Source: Cannabis sativa
Lineage: Eukaryota; Streptophyta; Magnoliopsida; Rosales; Cannabaceae
Length of the DNA stretch: 64,000 nt
Direction of reading: 5' to 3'
Assembly (NCBI RefSeq): GCF_029168945.1
Contig: NC_083606.1
Location: 19,556,041-19,620,040, forward strand
In this document: positions 1 through 13,095 of the stretch, piece by piece
Numbering within the stretch: position 1 is the stretch's first letter
Layout: the number at the start of each line of letters is the position of its first letter
Program-made: the position numbers and the translations under genes
Notes under the pieces: model-generated
What the model was told of the DNA's origin: nothing
The model's input: only the letters and a program-made list of their open reading frames with translations
Database searches by the model: none

Positions 1-192
1 CATGAAATCGAGCTAGAGCTTTGATACCAAGCTAAGAAAAGGAAGATGATGAATATTTAGCTCATTGAGCTACTGTTGTATTGATTTCAATATATAGCCA
101 CTAGGGCAACAAATGGTACAATCTAGAATATGGACACCTCATTCCTACAATATTGGAATACAATGAATACACAAAATATTCTCTCTCTAACA
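1..192 (-). repeat. Edge of a decayed Copia LTR with primer-site remnant
   Basis: Bases 16-29 read, on the minus strand, as a degenerate form of the initiator-tRNA-Met primer site that follows many plant Copia LTRs (TGGTATCAAAGCTC instead of TGGTATCAGAGC). The sequence to its right looks like the end of a minus-strand LTR. A younger solo LTR is inserted at 198, so the older LTR should resume near 2081. No coding sequence is visible. This is a weak call based on one motif and the general character of the sequence. Confidence 0.35.
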
Positions 193-197
193 CATAT

Positions 198-2080
198 TGT
201 TGGAATATATTTTACAAAGATCTAGATTTACTACCATGTATGTTATTTAAACATCCTAAATATGAATCTCTAAAATAATGTAAATAAACACATATAAAGT
301 TTGAGAAACCTTACAGTGGGTGCAGCGGGATTAAATGACTCCTCCCACTCAGATCTCTAACCCTTGTATCCTTTCTGTAGTAGAGTATCACCAAGATCTG
401 AGCCCGAAACTCCTTCCTTGTGTTTGGATTCTTCACAGTCCTACATACTATGATTGAGGACCAACTTGATGTTTGTGGACACTTACTCAATCACTAAGGC
501 TTGAAAATATTTGTGAAAATAGACTATAGTGTTTCGAAATTGAAGAGGAAGAAGAAGGAAGAGGTCTCGTCAAACCTAGAGAGAAAACTAGGTTTTTAGC
601 TTTGGAGCATTAGTTGGATAATGAGACCATAGCCTTCCTTTTATACTATCTTCAATATGGTTAGGGTTGAATTATTAGGAATAAAAAAAAATTGATAAAA
701 TAAGAGTAAAATTGACACCTAATGGCCAACCACATAGTGGGCCCTACATTAGTTTGGGTTTTGTCATTTTTCTCAATTATTTTATCTATTTTTTTACAAA
801 TATCACTTTTTGCACTTTCAACCCTATAAATGCCAAAACTATTTATTTAATAATTAAAATAACTATCAAATAAAATTGTCATTTATAATATTTATTAAAT
901 AGACTCCACAAAGTCTCTTAATTAATAAATTAACCCCAAAATACCATTTCTTCACAATTAAGCCATAACATAGTGAAAATTCATAAACTAGACATAGTCT
1001 AATTTTAGAATTAAAATTTATTAATTAAAATCAATTAATTGAGTCTTACAAGCAGATTGTCTCAACTAGTATGGGGACTATGGGCCTATATAAACGAGCT
1101 TCCAATAAGCAGATTTAGAATTTACCAAGTAAATCCATTAACTTATTAATTCCTCATTGCATCCACCATAAAACTTGGAATTGCACTCTCAGTTACATAG
1201 AACGCTCTATATGTTCCACGATATAGATATGCTATTAATTATCCATTATTATAATCCAATAATCAAGGATCCTCTATAGATGATCTACATTGCATAGGGA
1301 CAAAGTTATCGTTACACCCTTTCAATGTATTTTATCCTTAAAACACTTAGCCACCTATAAATGATGTTTTAGTGAACTAATATAATCACTAAAATGAGCG
1401 CTCTATCATTTATTTCTATTTAGCCTAGCTTGAAGGAAATCATCGTTTTGCTTCTATGTGCGGATTGAAGCTATAGATTCCATATCTATGATTAACGCTC
1501 CCACTCAATTGCACTATCGTGTTCCCAAAATGTACGTATCACCCTGACCAAAAAGTAGGCTTAACTAACAAATTAAAGAACACAAACAACACACTTGAGA
1601 TCGAACCTAATCATGTTAGGATTAAGATCATTTGATCTAGGATCAACTAGGTGATATTGAATTGAATAGACATTACAGTAAATTTATCATATCTAATCCA
1701 AGTTCAATATCAGTCCCTTCCAATGTATACTCCATACATCCGATACTGGTAAACTTTGCCGATGCCCTGGAAAGGACATAACACTTATCCAAGGTGTAAG
1801 TATACCTATCGCTGATTATCATGCAGTCTAAATCTAGTGAACTGACAAATTAGGGAATTAAACTTTTAAACATATAATCATGATTATATTCCATTGTGCT
1901 GATAACACTATAATTATGAACAAATGCATATGTTCTGGACTTAATAGAATTTATACATTAAATATAACACATAAAATAAATCATATGAACCATGCAACAT
2001 AAAATGCGATTTCTGATCTTTATTAATTAGTAAATCTGATTATATTGAAATGAGTTTTATCTAGGGCACAAAATCCAACA
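198..2080 (-). mobile_element. Solo LTR of a Copia-type element, TSD CATAT
   Basis: The segment begins TGTTGG and ends CCAACA on the plus strand, so it has TG...CA ends. It is flanked by a perfect 5-bp duplication, CATAT at 193-197 and 2081-2085. It matches, over nearly its whole length, the two LTRs at 26208-27979 and 34044-35935, whose primer site and polypurine tract show the family to be read on the minus strand. No internal region or second LTR is nearby. This is the expected outcome of LTR-LTR recombination, which leaves one LTR and the intact target duplication. Confidence 0.92.
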
Positions 2081-2085
2081 CATAT

Positions 2086-2572
2086 AACTGAAAAGAGAGA
2101 GAAAATGTACAAAACAATGATTGGCAAATATATTACACAAAATAACTGAACGTAACCACAAAAACTAAATGGTAACCAGTAACCAATGATGAGCTAGTAA
2201 CCAGTAATGAACTTTTTATTTTCTAACTGAAAACCCATTAACAACAACAAAAAGAAACATCCTAAAAAAAGGAAAAGAAATTAGTCCAATTATTGTCCAT
2301 GGAACAAAAGCAAACTAATTTTTGATCAAAACAATGTATTTTGTTCATTTGTAATATTATTGTAGCTCTACTTGAGATACTCATGGCTGAGGTGTCCGGA
2401 TATAATTTTTGTTAACATTGTGGAAAAAAGTTTAGAGAAAATGTTACCAAAAAAAATTGTTGGTTTGTATTTCTGAAAAATATTAGTGCCCAAATATGCA
2501 TGTCATGGGTTAAATAGTATTGTTTCTTCTTTTGAAAAAAATTCGAGCTTGGTAGGTGGCTCGGTTGGCAAA
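2086..2572. other. AT-rich spacer, no gene seen
   Basis: AT-rich DNA between the solo LTR and the MITE. It probably holds the remaining part of the older LTR seen at 1-192. Short open frames here have no recognisable domain or codon character. Confidence 0.5.
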
Positions 2573-2575
2573 TGG

Positions 2576-2904
2576 CACTATAAAAAATTGCTACTGTTAG
2601 TGACAACTTTGTAGTCACAACATAATTTTTTTTGTGACTAAATGTGACTTGTAGTCACAACAAAATATTACTTGTGACTAAAACATAGTATTTAGTTACA
2701 AGTTGTCACTAATTTAGTTTTAGTCACAACAAGTATTGTGACTAAAAATACATTCAGTCAGAATAAATTGTAATTTTTGTAACTAATACTTTTAGCTATA
2801 GATTTTTTAGTCACAACATAAGAATACTAATTTATAATTAGTCACAATTTTTTCACTTTTAGTTAAAAGTTTTGTTGTGACTAAAAGTAAAATTTTTTGT
2901 AGTG
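2576..2904. mobile_element. CACTA-type MITE, 329 bp, TSD TGG
   Basis: The ends are inverted repeats starting CACTATAAAAAAT on the left and the complement of CACTACAAAAAAT on the right. They are flanked by a 3-bp duplication, TGG at 2573-2575 and 2905-2907, the size used by CACTA transposases. The interior holds about nine copies of the 9-mer TAGTCACAA in both orientations, resembling the subterminal repeats that CACTA transposase-binding proteins recognise. There is no coding capacity, so it must be mobilised in trans. The multiple inverted copies would let a transcript fold on itself. Confidence 0.85.
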
Positions 2905-2907
2905 TGG

Positions 2908-4572
2908 ACCTATCCCGGCGGAGTAGTATTTAGAGGAGACTAAAGAAGGAATATTTATCAAGGAGAATGAAAGTCTTCATGAGTACTATTATGGTCTATT
3001 TTCTTTGGCAAACTAGACAGTGTTCTTTGGGATTAAAAGCTCCCCATTGTCCATATAATTGTTAAAAATATTATTTACACCGTTTGTAATAGAATTCAAC
3101 ATATGAATACTCAAAAGTTTAATAATATTGATAAAAATTGGGTGGAAACTCTATACAAAGCTTTGTAATTAATTGGGGTGGTATAGTTGAGTTATAATTG
3201 TTTTGTGACTTAATTAATACAATACTTTACTGATATTTTATTTTATTTTTTTAAAAAAAGTTTGAGTTCAATTTGAGAATGATGTGAATCTTTTGACTGG
3301 GTTTTCTATTCTGTGATTCAATTTAATTCCGGTCCAAGTGGTCCAAGCAGGATATGTAGCCAATATATTTATAGATCCTTCTTTTGCAGCATGACACTTC
3401 TATTTGCACATATCCCAACATCGTCTAATAAGACCAAAAAACCAAACTAGTATCCAATGATCTCCTAATATCGAGAGATTAATAAGCTTTATCCATATTG
3501 TAATATTTTAAGGTACAAATTTATTATATAATGGGACATATATTGTTATTAACTTATTTTAATATTAGGTGTGGTAGATATTTTAATTTAGTAAATTATA
3601 TAAAAAAAAAACTGGTAACTAATTATAAAATTGTAGTATTAAGCACTTTAAAATACTTACAACAATATTATTTTAATAAAAGTTGCTTATTAGCTAGATC
3701 TATATGAATTAATAAACGAGTAGTTATAAGCTTGAGTTGCATTGAACCATTAACTATATAGTAGAATTATTGAATTAAGAAATACTTTCATGATTAAAAA
3801 AAATGTTATAACTAATTATAAGAGATCAAGTTGGCGCTCGATCTCTCTTCACTCGATCATCAAATACATTAAAATATATGTAACAAAAAGATAGAAAAGA
3901 AGCAGAGAAAATGATGGATTTTTTTGTTTCGGTGAAAAGGGCATGTGAATGCATGGTTATGAAAGTGCCTAGATGAGAAAAAAAAAAGTGACTATTTCAC
4001 AAAAATTAAAAATAAAATTGTTTTCATTTCTTTTTTTATTATTATTATACCATATTTTCCATCATTGAGAAGAGTAATTATTGTCATCACATGACTTCAT
4101 CGAGTTCTCATGAGAATCACACTAGAACAATTATGGGATCCATCTCCTTTACACGCAAGCAAAACATATATTTACATTTATTTCATACACGAATTATTTA
4201 TATATATATATATGAAGCATATACATCCAAGTTCGAAGATCATAATATCAAACCATGATATCGATATAAACATATATACATACATACACACCATGATATC
4301 GATATAAACATACATACATACACACATAATTATTAAAAAGAACTTAATTAATAATTAGATGTCAATATATAATTCACAAAACATAATGACTAGCTTGTTC
4401 ATCTTACATTATCCATAGCAATAATAATTATGTTTCTCGTTTCGAGGAAAAACAGATTAGAAAATTAACAAACGTCTCTTAATTAATATTTCTTTCATTT
4501 TTTTTCTTCATCTGTTTTCACCTATGTACAATATAATTTTCTTTTATAAAAAAAAAGCTAAATTATATATTA
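2908..4572. other. Intergenic, downstream of the kinase gene
   Basis: AT-rich DNA with no gene recognised. It contains a TA microsatellite near 4200-4212 and a short tandem duplication at about 4254-4325. The duplicated unit is about 36 bp and includes CATGATATCGATATAAACAT, followed by a CATA repeat. The part next to 4572 should hold the 3' untranslated region of the kinase transcript; I could not place its polyadenylation signal with certainty. Confidence 0.5.
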
Positions 4573-6767
4573 TTAGAAGTAATCAACATGATGATGATGA
4601 TGATGATGGTGATGTGGGATCTGATACGGTTCCTCCCTCTCTTTCTTGCTCATTAACTTTGGTAAATAATTACTATTATGAGCTTTCCTCATAGAATTAT
4701 TCTTTTTCTTGATCAAATCTCTTGGAACCTCCGGTGGCCTAACAGACCTAATCAAAGCCCAATTCACACCCTTAAAGAACTCATGTCTCTTAATCTCAAC
4801 AGAACCCTTCAAACTCCCAAGTCTCTTCTTGGGATTCTTCACCAAAAGCTTGCTTATAAGATCTTGAACCCTAACCAACTCTTCATACTCTTTGGCACTA
4901 CTAACCCCAGTTCTCGGAAAAGTCAACGGCTGTTTAAGAATGTTGACCAGAGTCTTCTCATTGTTTTCTCCTTTAAACGGTGTTCTTCCGTACAACATTT
5001 CGTAGAGGAACACTCCGAGTGTCCACCAGTCTACAGGACTCCCATGCCCTTGACCAGATATCACTTCAGGGGCCAAATATTCGTGTGTTCCCACGAAGGA
5101 CTTTGATTTTGCGTGAATGGGTTCCGCCACCAATTCTGGATCGTCCACGTGTACTAATTGATCTTCTTGTTCGTGATGGGGATCGTGACCGTCGGCTCTT
5201 TCAGTTATCGTTGTAACGACCGTTGTTTTCTTTTTCCTTTTTGCGACTGAGAAACACGAGAGAACAGGCTGCATGGGAAGAGCACAAGACGGTGTCGTTG
5301 AGCAACTCCTTTCGTACTTTCCGTCGTCGTTTGTTTCGATATCTGACGTCATCGTTTTGTTATTATTATTATTACTACGCCTTAGGAGCTTCGGAACGAC
5401 GTCGCATTTGAGTGAGAGATCGAAATCAGAGAGCATGATATGGCCGTCTTCTCTAACTAGAACGTTTTCTGGCTTCAAATCTCTGTAAACTATCCCCATC
5501 ATGTGGAGATACTCTAGTGCTAAGATCGTTTCCGCACCATAAAATCTGAACGTACCCCACACGAACACACATCATGATTAAATTATTAGTGCCAAACATT
5601 CCCTTTAAATGCAATAATTAATTATGACTAATTAAAAAATGACATCTTTCGTTTATGCTCACTGTTAGTATTATAGCTAAGGACTTATTTTGTGGGACGG
5701 ACTATTTATAATATCATGCATATTAACAAAACTAATAAATAAAAATACTAAACAAAATATAATGATTTACTTTTATCACGCCTTGTTTAAAGCATCAACT
5801 AATCTTCCAAACAATAATTATTTTATGTAATTTAAAGTATATACTTAACTTATATAGTAGGGCTGGATATATATAAGTGTAAGTGGGTTTAAATTATGTT
5901 TTTCCTCTTATTAACATGAGGGAAAAAAAAACTGTTGCATTATTATTTTTTGACAAAGAAATTTTTATTCATAAAACTGACAAAAACCTAAATAATTGAG
6001 TGTCGCTATTTGAGTCACAGATAAGGAGGTATGATATATACAGTATATATCTTAATTACCAATATGGTTATATACTGATTTCTAATATTATTTATTACAA
6101 CAATTTACCATATAAAAATTCTAAATAACTAGCTGTACTAGACTTACTTGGCAGAAGAAATAGAGAATCGTTTGCCAGGTTGGCGTTGACGAGCGGAGTA
6201 CAAGTCACCACCAGGACAAAACTCCATAACCAAGCAAGAGTAATGAGAAGCATCAAAGTCAGCGTAAAGAGTGGGCAAAAAGGGGTGGTCAAGCATCCCC
6301 AGAATCTCTTTCTCCATTTCAGCTCTCTGTAGCTTCTTCCTAATCGCCAAAGCTTCTCTATCCACAACTTTCATGGCATAAAAGCACTGATCAGGAAACG
6401 AAGACATCGTCGTCTTCGTCGTCCCAGATGACCCAACGACGCCGTTTCTTATCTGGCAGAGGTAAACATTACCTATATCCCCACTCCCCAGCCGGCGCAA
6501 AAGTCGGAACTGGTCCAAGCCCACTCGCCCACCTCTCGTGCTCAGCCGAAGCTGACTCATAGCTTCCCACGCCGCTTGGTTTGCCTTGTGTGGCTTCTGG
6601 GAGGATGAGCTGACTGTTGTGGATGACTCAGCGGCTGAAGAGCTCACTGAGACTGAGCTCTGTCTCCGGCTGCTGAAGCTCAGGCTGCTGCTCATCCAGC
6701 TCCGGCTTGAGTCTGGAATGGTGATGGAGGAACAGCTACTGTCGTAGTCTGATTCATTGTTCGCCAT
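4573..6767 (-). CDS. PID2: AGC-VIII Ser/Thr protein kinase, PINOID/PINOID2-like
   Basis: Two exons on the minus strand, 6767-6148 and 5545-4573, are joined over a 602-bp intron (GTAAGT at 6147, TTCAG ending at 5546) and give 530 residues. The domain has a glycine loop [10 protein letters not shown] (93-102), Lys133, YRDLKPEN with Asp229, DFD instead of DFG (247-249), and [12 protein letters not shown] near 356-367. DFD plus a long insert before the activation loop marks the plant-only AGC-VIII family, whose members phosphorylate PIN auxin carriers at the plasma membrane. The insert (about 254-345) carries a basic run KRKKK; such patches bind membrane lipids in relatives. The chain ends VDYF, like the C-terminal hydrophobic tail of PINOID, preceded by nine histidines. 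The intron position is the family's conserved one. An upstream ATG at 6788 would add seven residues; I prefer 6767 because its context (G at -3 and +4) is better. The PINOID2 assignment is from recalled similarity (about 0.6 sure); the family is clear. Confidence 0.93.
4588..4614 (-). repeat. CAT/CAC codon run encoding nine histidines
   Basis: An ATG-type trinucleotide repeat on the plus strand reads as nine His codons (eight CAT and one CAC) on the coding strand, four residues before the end of the kinase. Trinucleotide repeats of this kind vary in length, so the tract is probably polymorphic. It is not part of the known catalytic or PDK1-docking motifs. Confidence 0.9.
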
Positions 6768-6845
6768 TGCTGTAGTTTGAAGTAGCATATTTTTTTGTTT
6801 TTTTGGAAATGAAGGTTTTGTTTTGAGGTTTGTTTCTCTTTGGCC

Positions 6846-6855
6846 TTTTTATATA
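6846..6855 (-). promoter_or_regulatory. TATA box of the kinase gene
   Basis: The minus strand reads TATATAAAAA, about 80-90 bases upstream of the preferred start codon at 6767. This implies a short 5' untranslated region of roughly 50 bases. No other TATA-like element is as well placed. Confidence 0.6.
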
Positions 6856-6867
6856 CAAGTATTTGGT

Positions 6868-9800
6868 GTGATGTCCTTTTTTTTTTTTACTTCCAAAAGT
6901 TACAAAGTGGTGCTTTTGAAATTAGCTTAAAAAAAACAAATTATTAGTTTATAACAGGTAAAGTGACAACGTTTTATTCTCTTCAATATATAACATTTGG
7001 CCGACAATTTAGATAATATTACAAAATTGCCATTGGGAAGGAGATGATAGTATAATATGATGGATCACGTGCGTGGGGCAAACATAACAAAGTGTATAAG
7101 AAAATAGTAAACACTAGATATTTTTTGAGGTGAAAAATATGTACTACTTAATTAGTGGTGGTTTTATTAGTTTAATTAAGATGATCGAACATTATATAAG
7201 TACATATGTTCATGTCTTTTTATTTTTATAGGAGTGGTATATATATGTATGAAAAATGAAAATCTTTGTGGGCTGTGAGATCTGTATGTTGTGGAATTAC
7301 AGCGGTCTGTAGCACAGTAAAGACTTTGCTGCAGAGAGCACATACATAAAGGGAAAGCTATAGCTTTAGTTTAGTTTTATTTTATTTTTAGGTTATTTTT
7401 ACTATTTATTTATATTTTTATGAGGTTCTAGGCATGCTTATATCAGCTGACACAGCCACTACTCTTTGTTTTTTTCAAAAGTAACTTTTGCCAAAAATGG
7501 ATATATTTACATGTCCATATTCTCTCTTGGCGTATAATATTTATAAAAAATATATTTTTTTTTAGTGTAATAACTTGAAAATAATTCATCATCTATTATT
7601 ACTAGTTTGTCAACTTTCTACTTGTAAATTTCTGCATGAAAATTATTATTTATAAACAATGATCTTTATATGTGTATGTAGAGATATCACTACTTTTGAT
7701 GAATATTCCTGTACTGTTAAAAATATACGCTGTAATGATAGTAAAATTCATTATTATATATTATTCTATTAAACCTTTGATATATAGGATGTGCGTGACA
7801 ACTTTGAACTTGGCTAATAATCACATGATTGGTCAGTTAATGATGATCATGATCAGTAGCGAAATTTGATGAAAGCTTTGGGAAAATACTTGTACTACTT
7901 TAGTTACCTATGTGTTAACAAAAAGTGGTGGCATTTTTGTTAATTACTGTCAGAAAAACGCATATTTTTAATTATTGTAGATATATATATGTATAGGTGA
8001 TCTGATCAGACGGTCAAAAAAGCCATTCTTCTTTCCTGTTAAAAGCGCTATAACAGAACACAACACAACCCTACACCGCTTTTCAAGAAGCCTTTGCCTG
8101 TAATGTATAAAAGAACGCAAAAATTAAATGAAAGCACGCAATAAAAGAAAAGAGAAATACAACACTCCAACCATAAACGACGTGTCGTTTGAGGTATCTA
8201 TGGAAACTGTGTAAACTTTGCTTGCACAGCTAACCAGTCAAATGTTAGCCCAAGACCTCATTATTGCTTCTCCTTTAGAATCGTAGTTTATTGAGAAAAA
8301 AAAGAAAGGGAGTTTCGTGAAATTTCATTGGACCACTTTCTATTTATTTTTTTTAAAATTTATTTAAACTCTTCTTTTTTTAATTAAAAAAAAAAAAGGT
8401 TGGTGGATGCACGGAAGACCTGTGTCTCAAACTCATTTCCACCTCATTGTAGATACCAAAATATATGAGGTAGCCCTTTATATCTTCTGGTTTTAATATC
8501 TTTATGATATTCTTATCATGCATGTGATCTCCAATTTAACCTATAGGGGACCTGTATTAGGTCCATTTCTCCTTTCCCTTTACACATGACACATTGCATG
8601 TAATTTTTCAGAAAATTATAAAATGATTTTTAAGAAAAAATAAATAAATAAATACATAAAATAACAATATGAAAACACGTGTCAAATAATATGTGTATAT
8701 ATATAACTAGTAATTTACAATTACACCTTTCCGCCAAAAAAAAATAAAAATAAAAACTAGTTCATATCAGCGTATATTGCACTGCAAGTGATTATCCACC
8801 ACACATACTATCGTGCGAGGAATATGTAACACGACCTAAAATAGGTTTTTATATGTGGTGATGAATAGAAATTACTTGATATAGTAATTAAATGATACTT
8901 TTTCTTGCTATAAGGTAGGAAAACTTGCAGTAATAACATACTTTTGTTTCTAGCTATAGTGTAGACAATAATGAAGATTAAGAACACAACTACTTAAGGT
9001 TTGTACCCAATTTTTGAGATGAGCAGTAAGATTTCACTCTATAAAGAAATAGAAAATAGTGTATGTCTCTTTCTCCACCCACTACAAAATTCATAGATAT
9101 GAGAGTGAGAGAGATGTTTAATCTAATACCCTTTTATAGCCAATTATCATTATGGTACAATATTCATGTGTTGTGTTGTCACAGCCCTTAGCTTATAATG
9201 TTCTGTCAATCTCTCATTTTTCAGGGTTGTAACTTTATCCTCCAACTGAGAAAGAGTTGATCCCAATTTTCCATGGAGAGATATGGCTATAAAAAAAGTT
9301 TATTCCTCTCTCATTGCATGATTCCTTGGCTTATTCAAGTCTAGACAAAGAAATAAAAATTTGACATATAAATAGAAACACGAATATATGATCCCATTTG
9401 CTGGCTCCTGTTTTAGATCATTCTTTTTCTCCAACCACATGATAATTATTGGTGCCTATATTTTTTTGTCAATCAAATACTTAATACTAGTGAAGAAATA
9501 ACTTTTTTTTTATAAGTATATATATTTTTTATCTCTTAAGTTTCATTATGTCATCGCTTTTTGTTTTTTTTTTTGTTTGTTTTTGTTTTTTCTACATGAT
9601 AGCATATATTAGGAATGACAGAATTATTATTGGAGATTAGTGGTACCCTCTTTCATAGGTAGCGTCCTATATTAGTTAGTCATATTGTTTAAAAATTATT
9701 TTTCGTAAATTATACGGGACCCGACATAATTAATTACACCAATAGGAGTATGACACTAATAAAAAGGATGTTAGGTACCAATGATGCCTTTTAACAATTC

Positions 9801-11599
9801 TCATTAGAATGAGAAAGATTAATTACAACTTCTTATTACAATCTTTTGGTCAAACTCTACGTGTGAATGCTGGAATATTTCTTTAAATTTTTTTTTATAG
9901 TGAAATCTGTTATAATTAATACAATATTAACCCTGTAAATTTAAAAATTCTCTCATAATTTATAATATCGAAAACAAAGTTTTTGATATTCCAGTCTATC
10001 ACACGAGTTTAAAAAATTTCAAATTTATTTTTGATACTATAACTATTCAAAAAATTTTAAAAATTTATAAGAATATTATAATAACTATAACAAATTACAC
10101 CACCATAAAAAAATTTGCAAGTATTTTTGGACACCGAAATTGACTAATAAATTATAATAAGAAATTACACTCCTCACCTTAGAATAAATTATAATAACAG
10201 TAACACTCCTCTCACATTAGAATATGTACTCTGAATCATTTCAGTTTTATTGTTTTCATTGAATTATATGCAAATCTTTCAATCAATCCCTTCATGTAAA
10301 GGCATCACATTTTTCCCACCTTTTAGCTTCAGAAACAGACAACAAAGATCACTCAAATCAGTCTGGTTTGCACTCTTGTGGTTACTTAGCCCCATTCCAT
10401 CATGCTGATACTGTGGGACCCAATTATTACCAAATTTTTTTAATAATATTAAAACAATTTAAAGAAGAAAAAAATTGTTAGTCAAATAAATACTCCACAC
10501 AGAATAGTTGAGCGCATGAGATTACAGAAGCGGGAAAACTGAGATGGGTTTTGGTTCTATTGAACATTTATAAGAGGATCACACCAAATCTTGTCCCCCA
10601 TTAGAAAGGAATTTCAACTTTACAGAAACACTTACAAAATTTTCCTTTGTGACTTTAGTATATATATTTTCCTATATAGTTTATATATTGTTACATATAT
10701 GAATTGTATATATGTATTTCCTTTTTCCTGCTTTTTAATTTTCTTTTTTTTCTCTCCACTTTTCTCTGCAGGATCTTATCATTTTTACTTTTGGTTTCAT
10801 TTTAGGCAGCAGACCTAGCAAAAATTGCAGTGTTACAGAGTAACAAATATATAGGAAGACTCAATAAGGCTCCATAACTTGCCCCATACATTCTTCTCCC
10901 CTAACCCAAAAGAATATATATCCATCCCAAAACCATTCCTCTGTTATACAGTTTACCACTGTTGAAATTCTTCCTTGATTAACAAAACTACAAAAACATT
11001 ATCTCACTGAGATACCATCTATATATTATTCTATAAGACCATGTTCGAATAATTTATTATTTCCCAGAAAATAAATGTTATATGTTTTGTAATATTTTAA
11101 TTAAATAATATGTTTTGAAACATAAAGGAAATTATGAAATTTAATATTTTTCTTTTGTAAGAAATGATATGGTATTTAAAATAATATTATATGAATTCAC
11201 ACTAAAATATTCTAATTTAAATTACTTTTAAATTCTATTATTAAACATATATTTGTTAGAGATTTTATTACAAAAAATAGAAGAAAATTAAGATATTACA
11301 AATTTATTCCAATATAAAATACAATGACAAAGAATTCAATGTTACAATACCAATACTTTTACACTATATATGTGTATATATATACATAAAAAAAAATAGA
11401 AGATCAGATAATACAATATAACATATATATATAATAACTGTATAATTAGACATTAAAATTAGTAAATTATTAGTGATTTAATATTTATAATTATATGTGC
11501 ATTGATATAAAAAATAAAGTTCTATTGTCATAAATATGCATTAGTAATATAATTTCTCCATTAGGGATATTTTATTGAATTCTAAGTGTGGCACACATG
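6868..11599. other. AT-rich intergenic region, no gene recognised
   Basis: This 4.7-kb stretch upstream of the kinase gene has only short open frames without recognisable domains. There are A and T runs and TA-rich tracts but no clear terminal repeats. The proximal part presumably holds the regulatory region of the kinase gene. I see no tRNA or rRNA gene. Confidence 0.55.
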
Positions 11600-13095
11600 T
11601 TATTTATGAATTTTGGTATTTTTTTATATTTTATGCCCAATAACAGTAGAAATTCGACAGTTCACTAATAGTGCCACTTTGATACGGTTTAGTGTCTTAG
11701 ATTAAGTGGACAAGATTTATGGATAGTTAGAATATCAGAGTTATACGAGATATTTGATTATGACTATTTTACCCTAGTTTAAGAGATTACTTAATGGTGA
11801 AGTAAGGGTATTTTAGATATTTTCCACCTAAGTTTTATTTGATTAGCTTTGGTGAATTTAGTAGAATAATAAGTGATATATGTTGAATAAAGGACAAATG
11901 ATTCAAGAGAATTTTAAACTCAACAAAATCACACTCTTTCTTTTTTCGGCTACAAGGAAAGCCAAAGAAAGACCAAGAGCAATATTTCAACCAAATTCAA
12001 TAATTCAGCAAGGATTTCAATAGGAAATTAAGTGAGGATTTTAAAGAAAGATCAAGATAAACCCTGAGCTATTTACTTCATTTTGAATTTGTAAGAAAGT
12101 TTGGGTTTTATATATGTCTTAGAGAATTGAGTTTTTTTTTTTTTTGTGTCTGTGAGTTAAAAATTGTTTTGGGGTTTGGACTATGATTGTTTGTAGCTAT
12201 TTTTAAATGGAAATAGCAGCTATAGCATGAAATGGGTAAGCTTGAGTTTTAGATCTCATCAAAGCTTTCCCAACAATGGTGGATTTTATTTCATGAGTTC
12301 TTTTATGCATTTAAGTTTTTAATTATGTTTAGAACATTATTTTAGGGTATTCTAGAAAGTTTGAGCAAGTTTGGGGTATAAATAAATTAGAAAAGATTGA
12401 GCTTTATAACTTTGCAAAGAAACGGTTCACTATTTCCTTAGGCAGACCTTGGGGATCCGGTAACCCATTTTGGGTACCTCAATTTTCGTATTTTCTTGAT
12501 ATTTTTGCCACGCTATTTATCGATAGAAAAACTTCAGATTATGAGTTTAAGTCTCCAAAAGTGTTTTAGCTAGACACTTACCAATTTTACGTTAATGTAA
12601 TTTAGGGCCTTCGATCATCGAGCAGTTTTTTCACTTAGTTTGACTGACACACCCCTGATTACAGAATTGAGGTAAGATGAGTATAATTACATATTCACAT
12701 GTTTGGCATGCATATTTTAGAAAGTACGAACTAATGCTACCAACACTAGTACGCCTTGAGTACTTAGTGTGTTATACCTGATGTTCGAAAAGTGAAAAAA
12801 GTCAACCCCTCGATATTGACCAAGACTTACAAAGGCCAAATAAGTTCAGACATCCTACTTGAGGGTCCCATGGCACCTCTAGGAAACTCATAGAAACACT
12901 AACCAACTATTTTGTTGGGGGGACTCACACCTTAATGTACCCAACCTAGGGTTTATTGACCCACACATGGGCTTTGATCCTAACCTCAATCCAACAAGGA
13001 AATCAACTAGGACTTGACTTATTTAGGCATTAAATGGCTAGAACTTTAACATAAAGTTAAGATGACACAAGGAGGCCACTCCATAATGCATGGTC

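Noticed and set aside
4678..5488. Plus-strand frames opposite kinase exon 2
   Set aside because: Shadow frames; the minus strand carries the conserved kinase motifs and a consistent splice structure.
10591..10818. 75-residue frame in the intergenic region
   Set aside because: Its hydrophobic, Phe/Tyr-rich translation is what T-rich DNA gives; there is no domain or splice partner.
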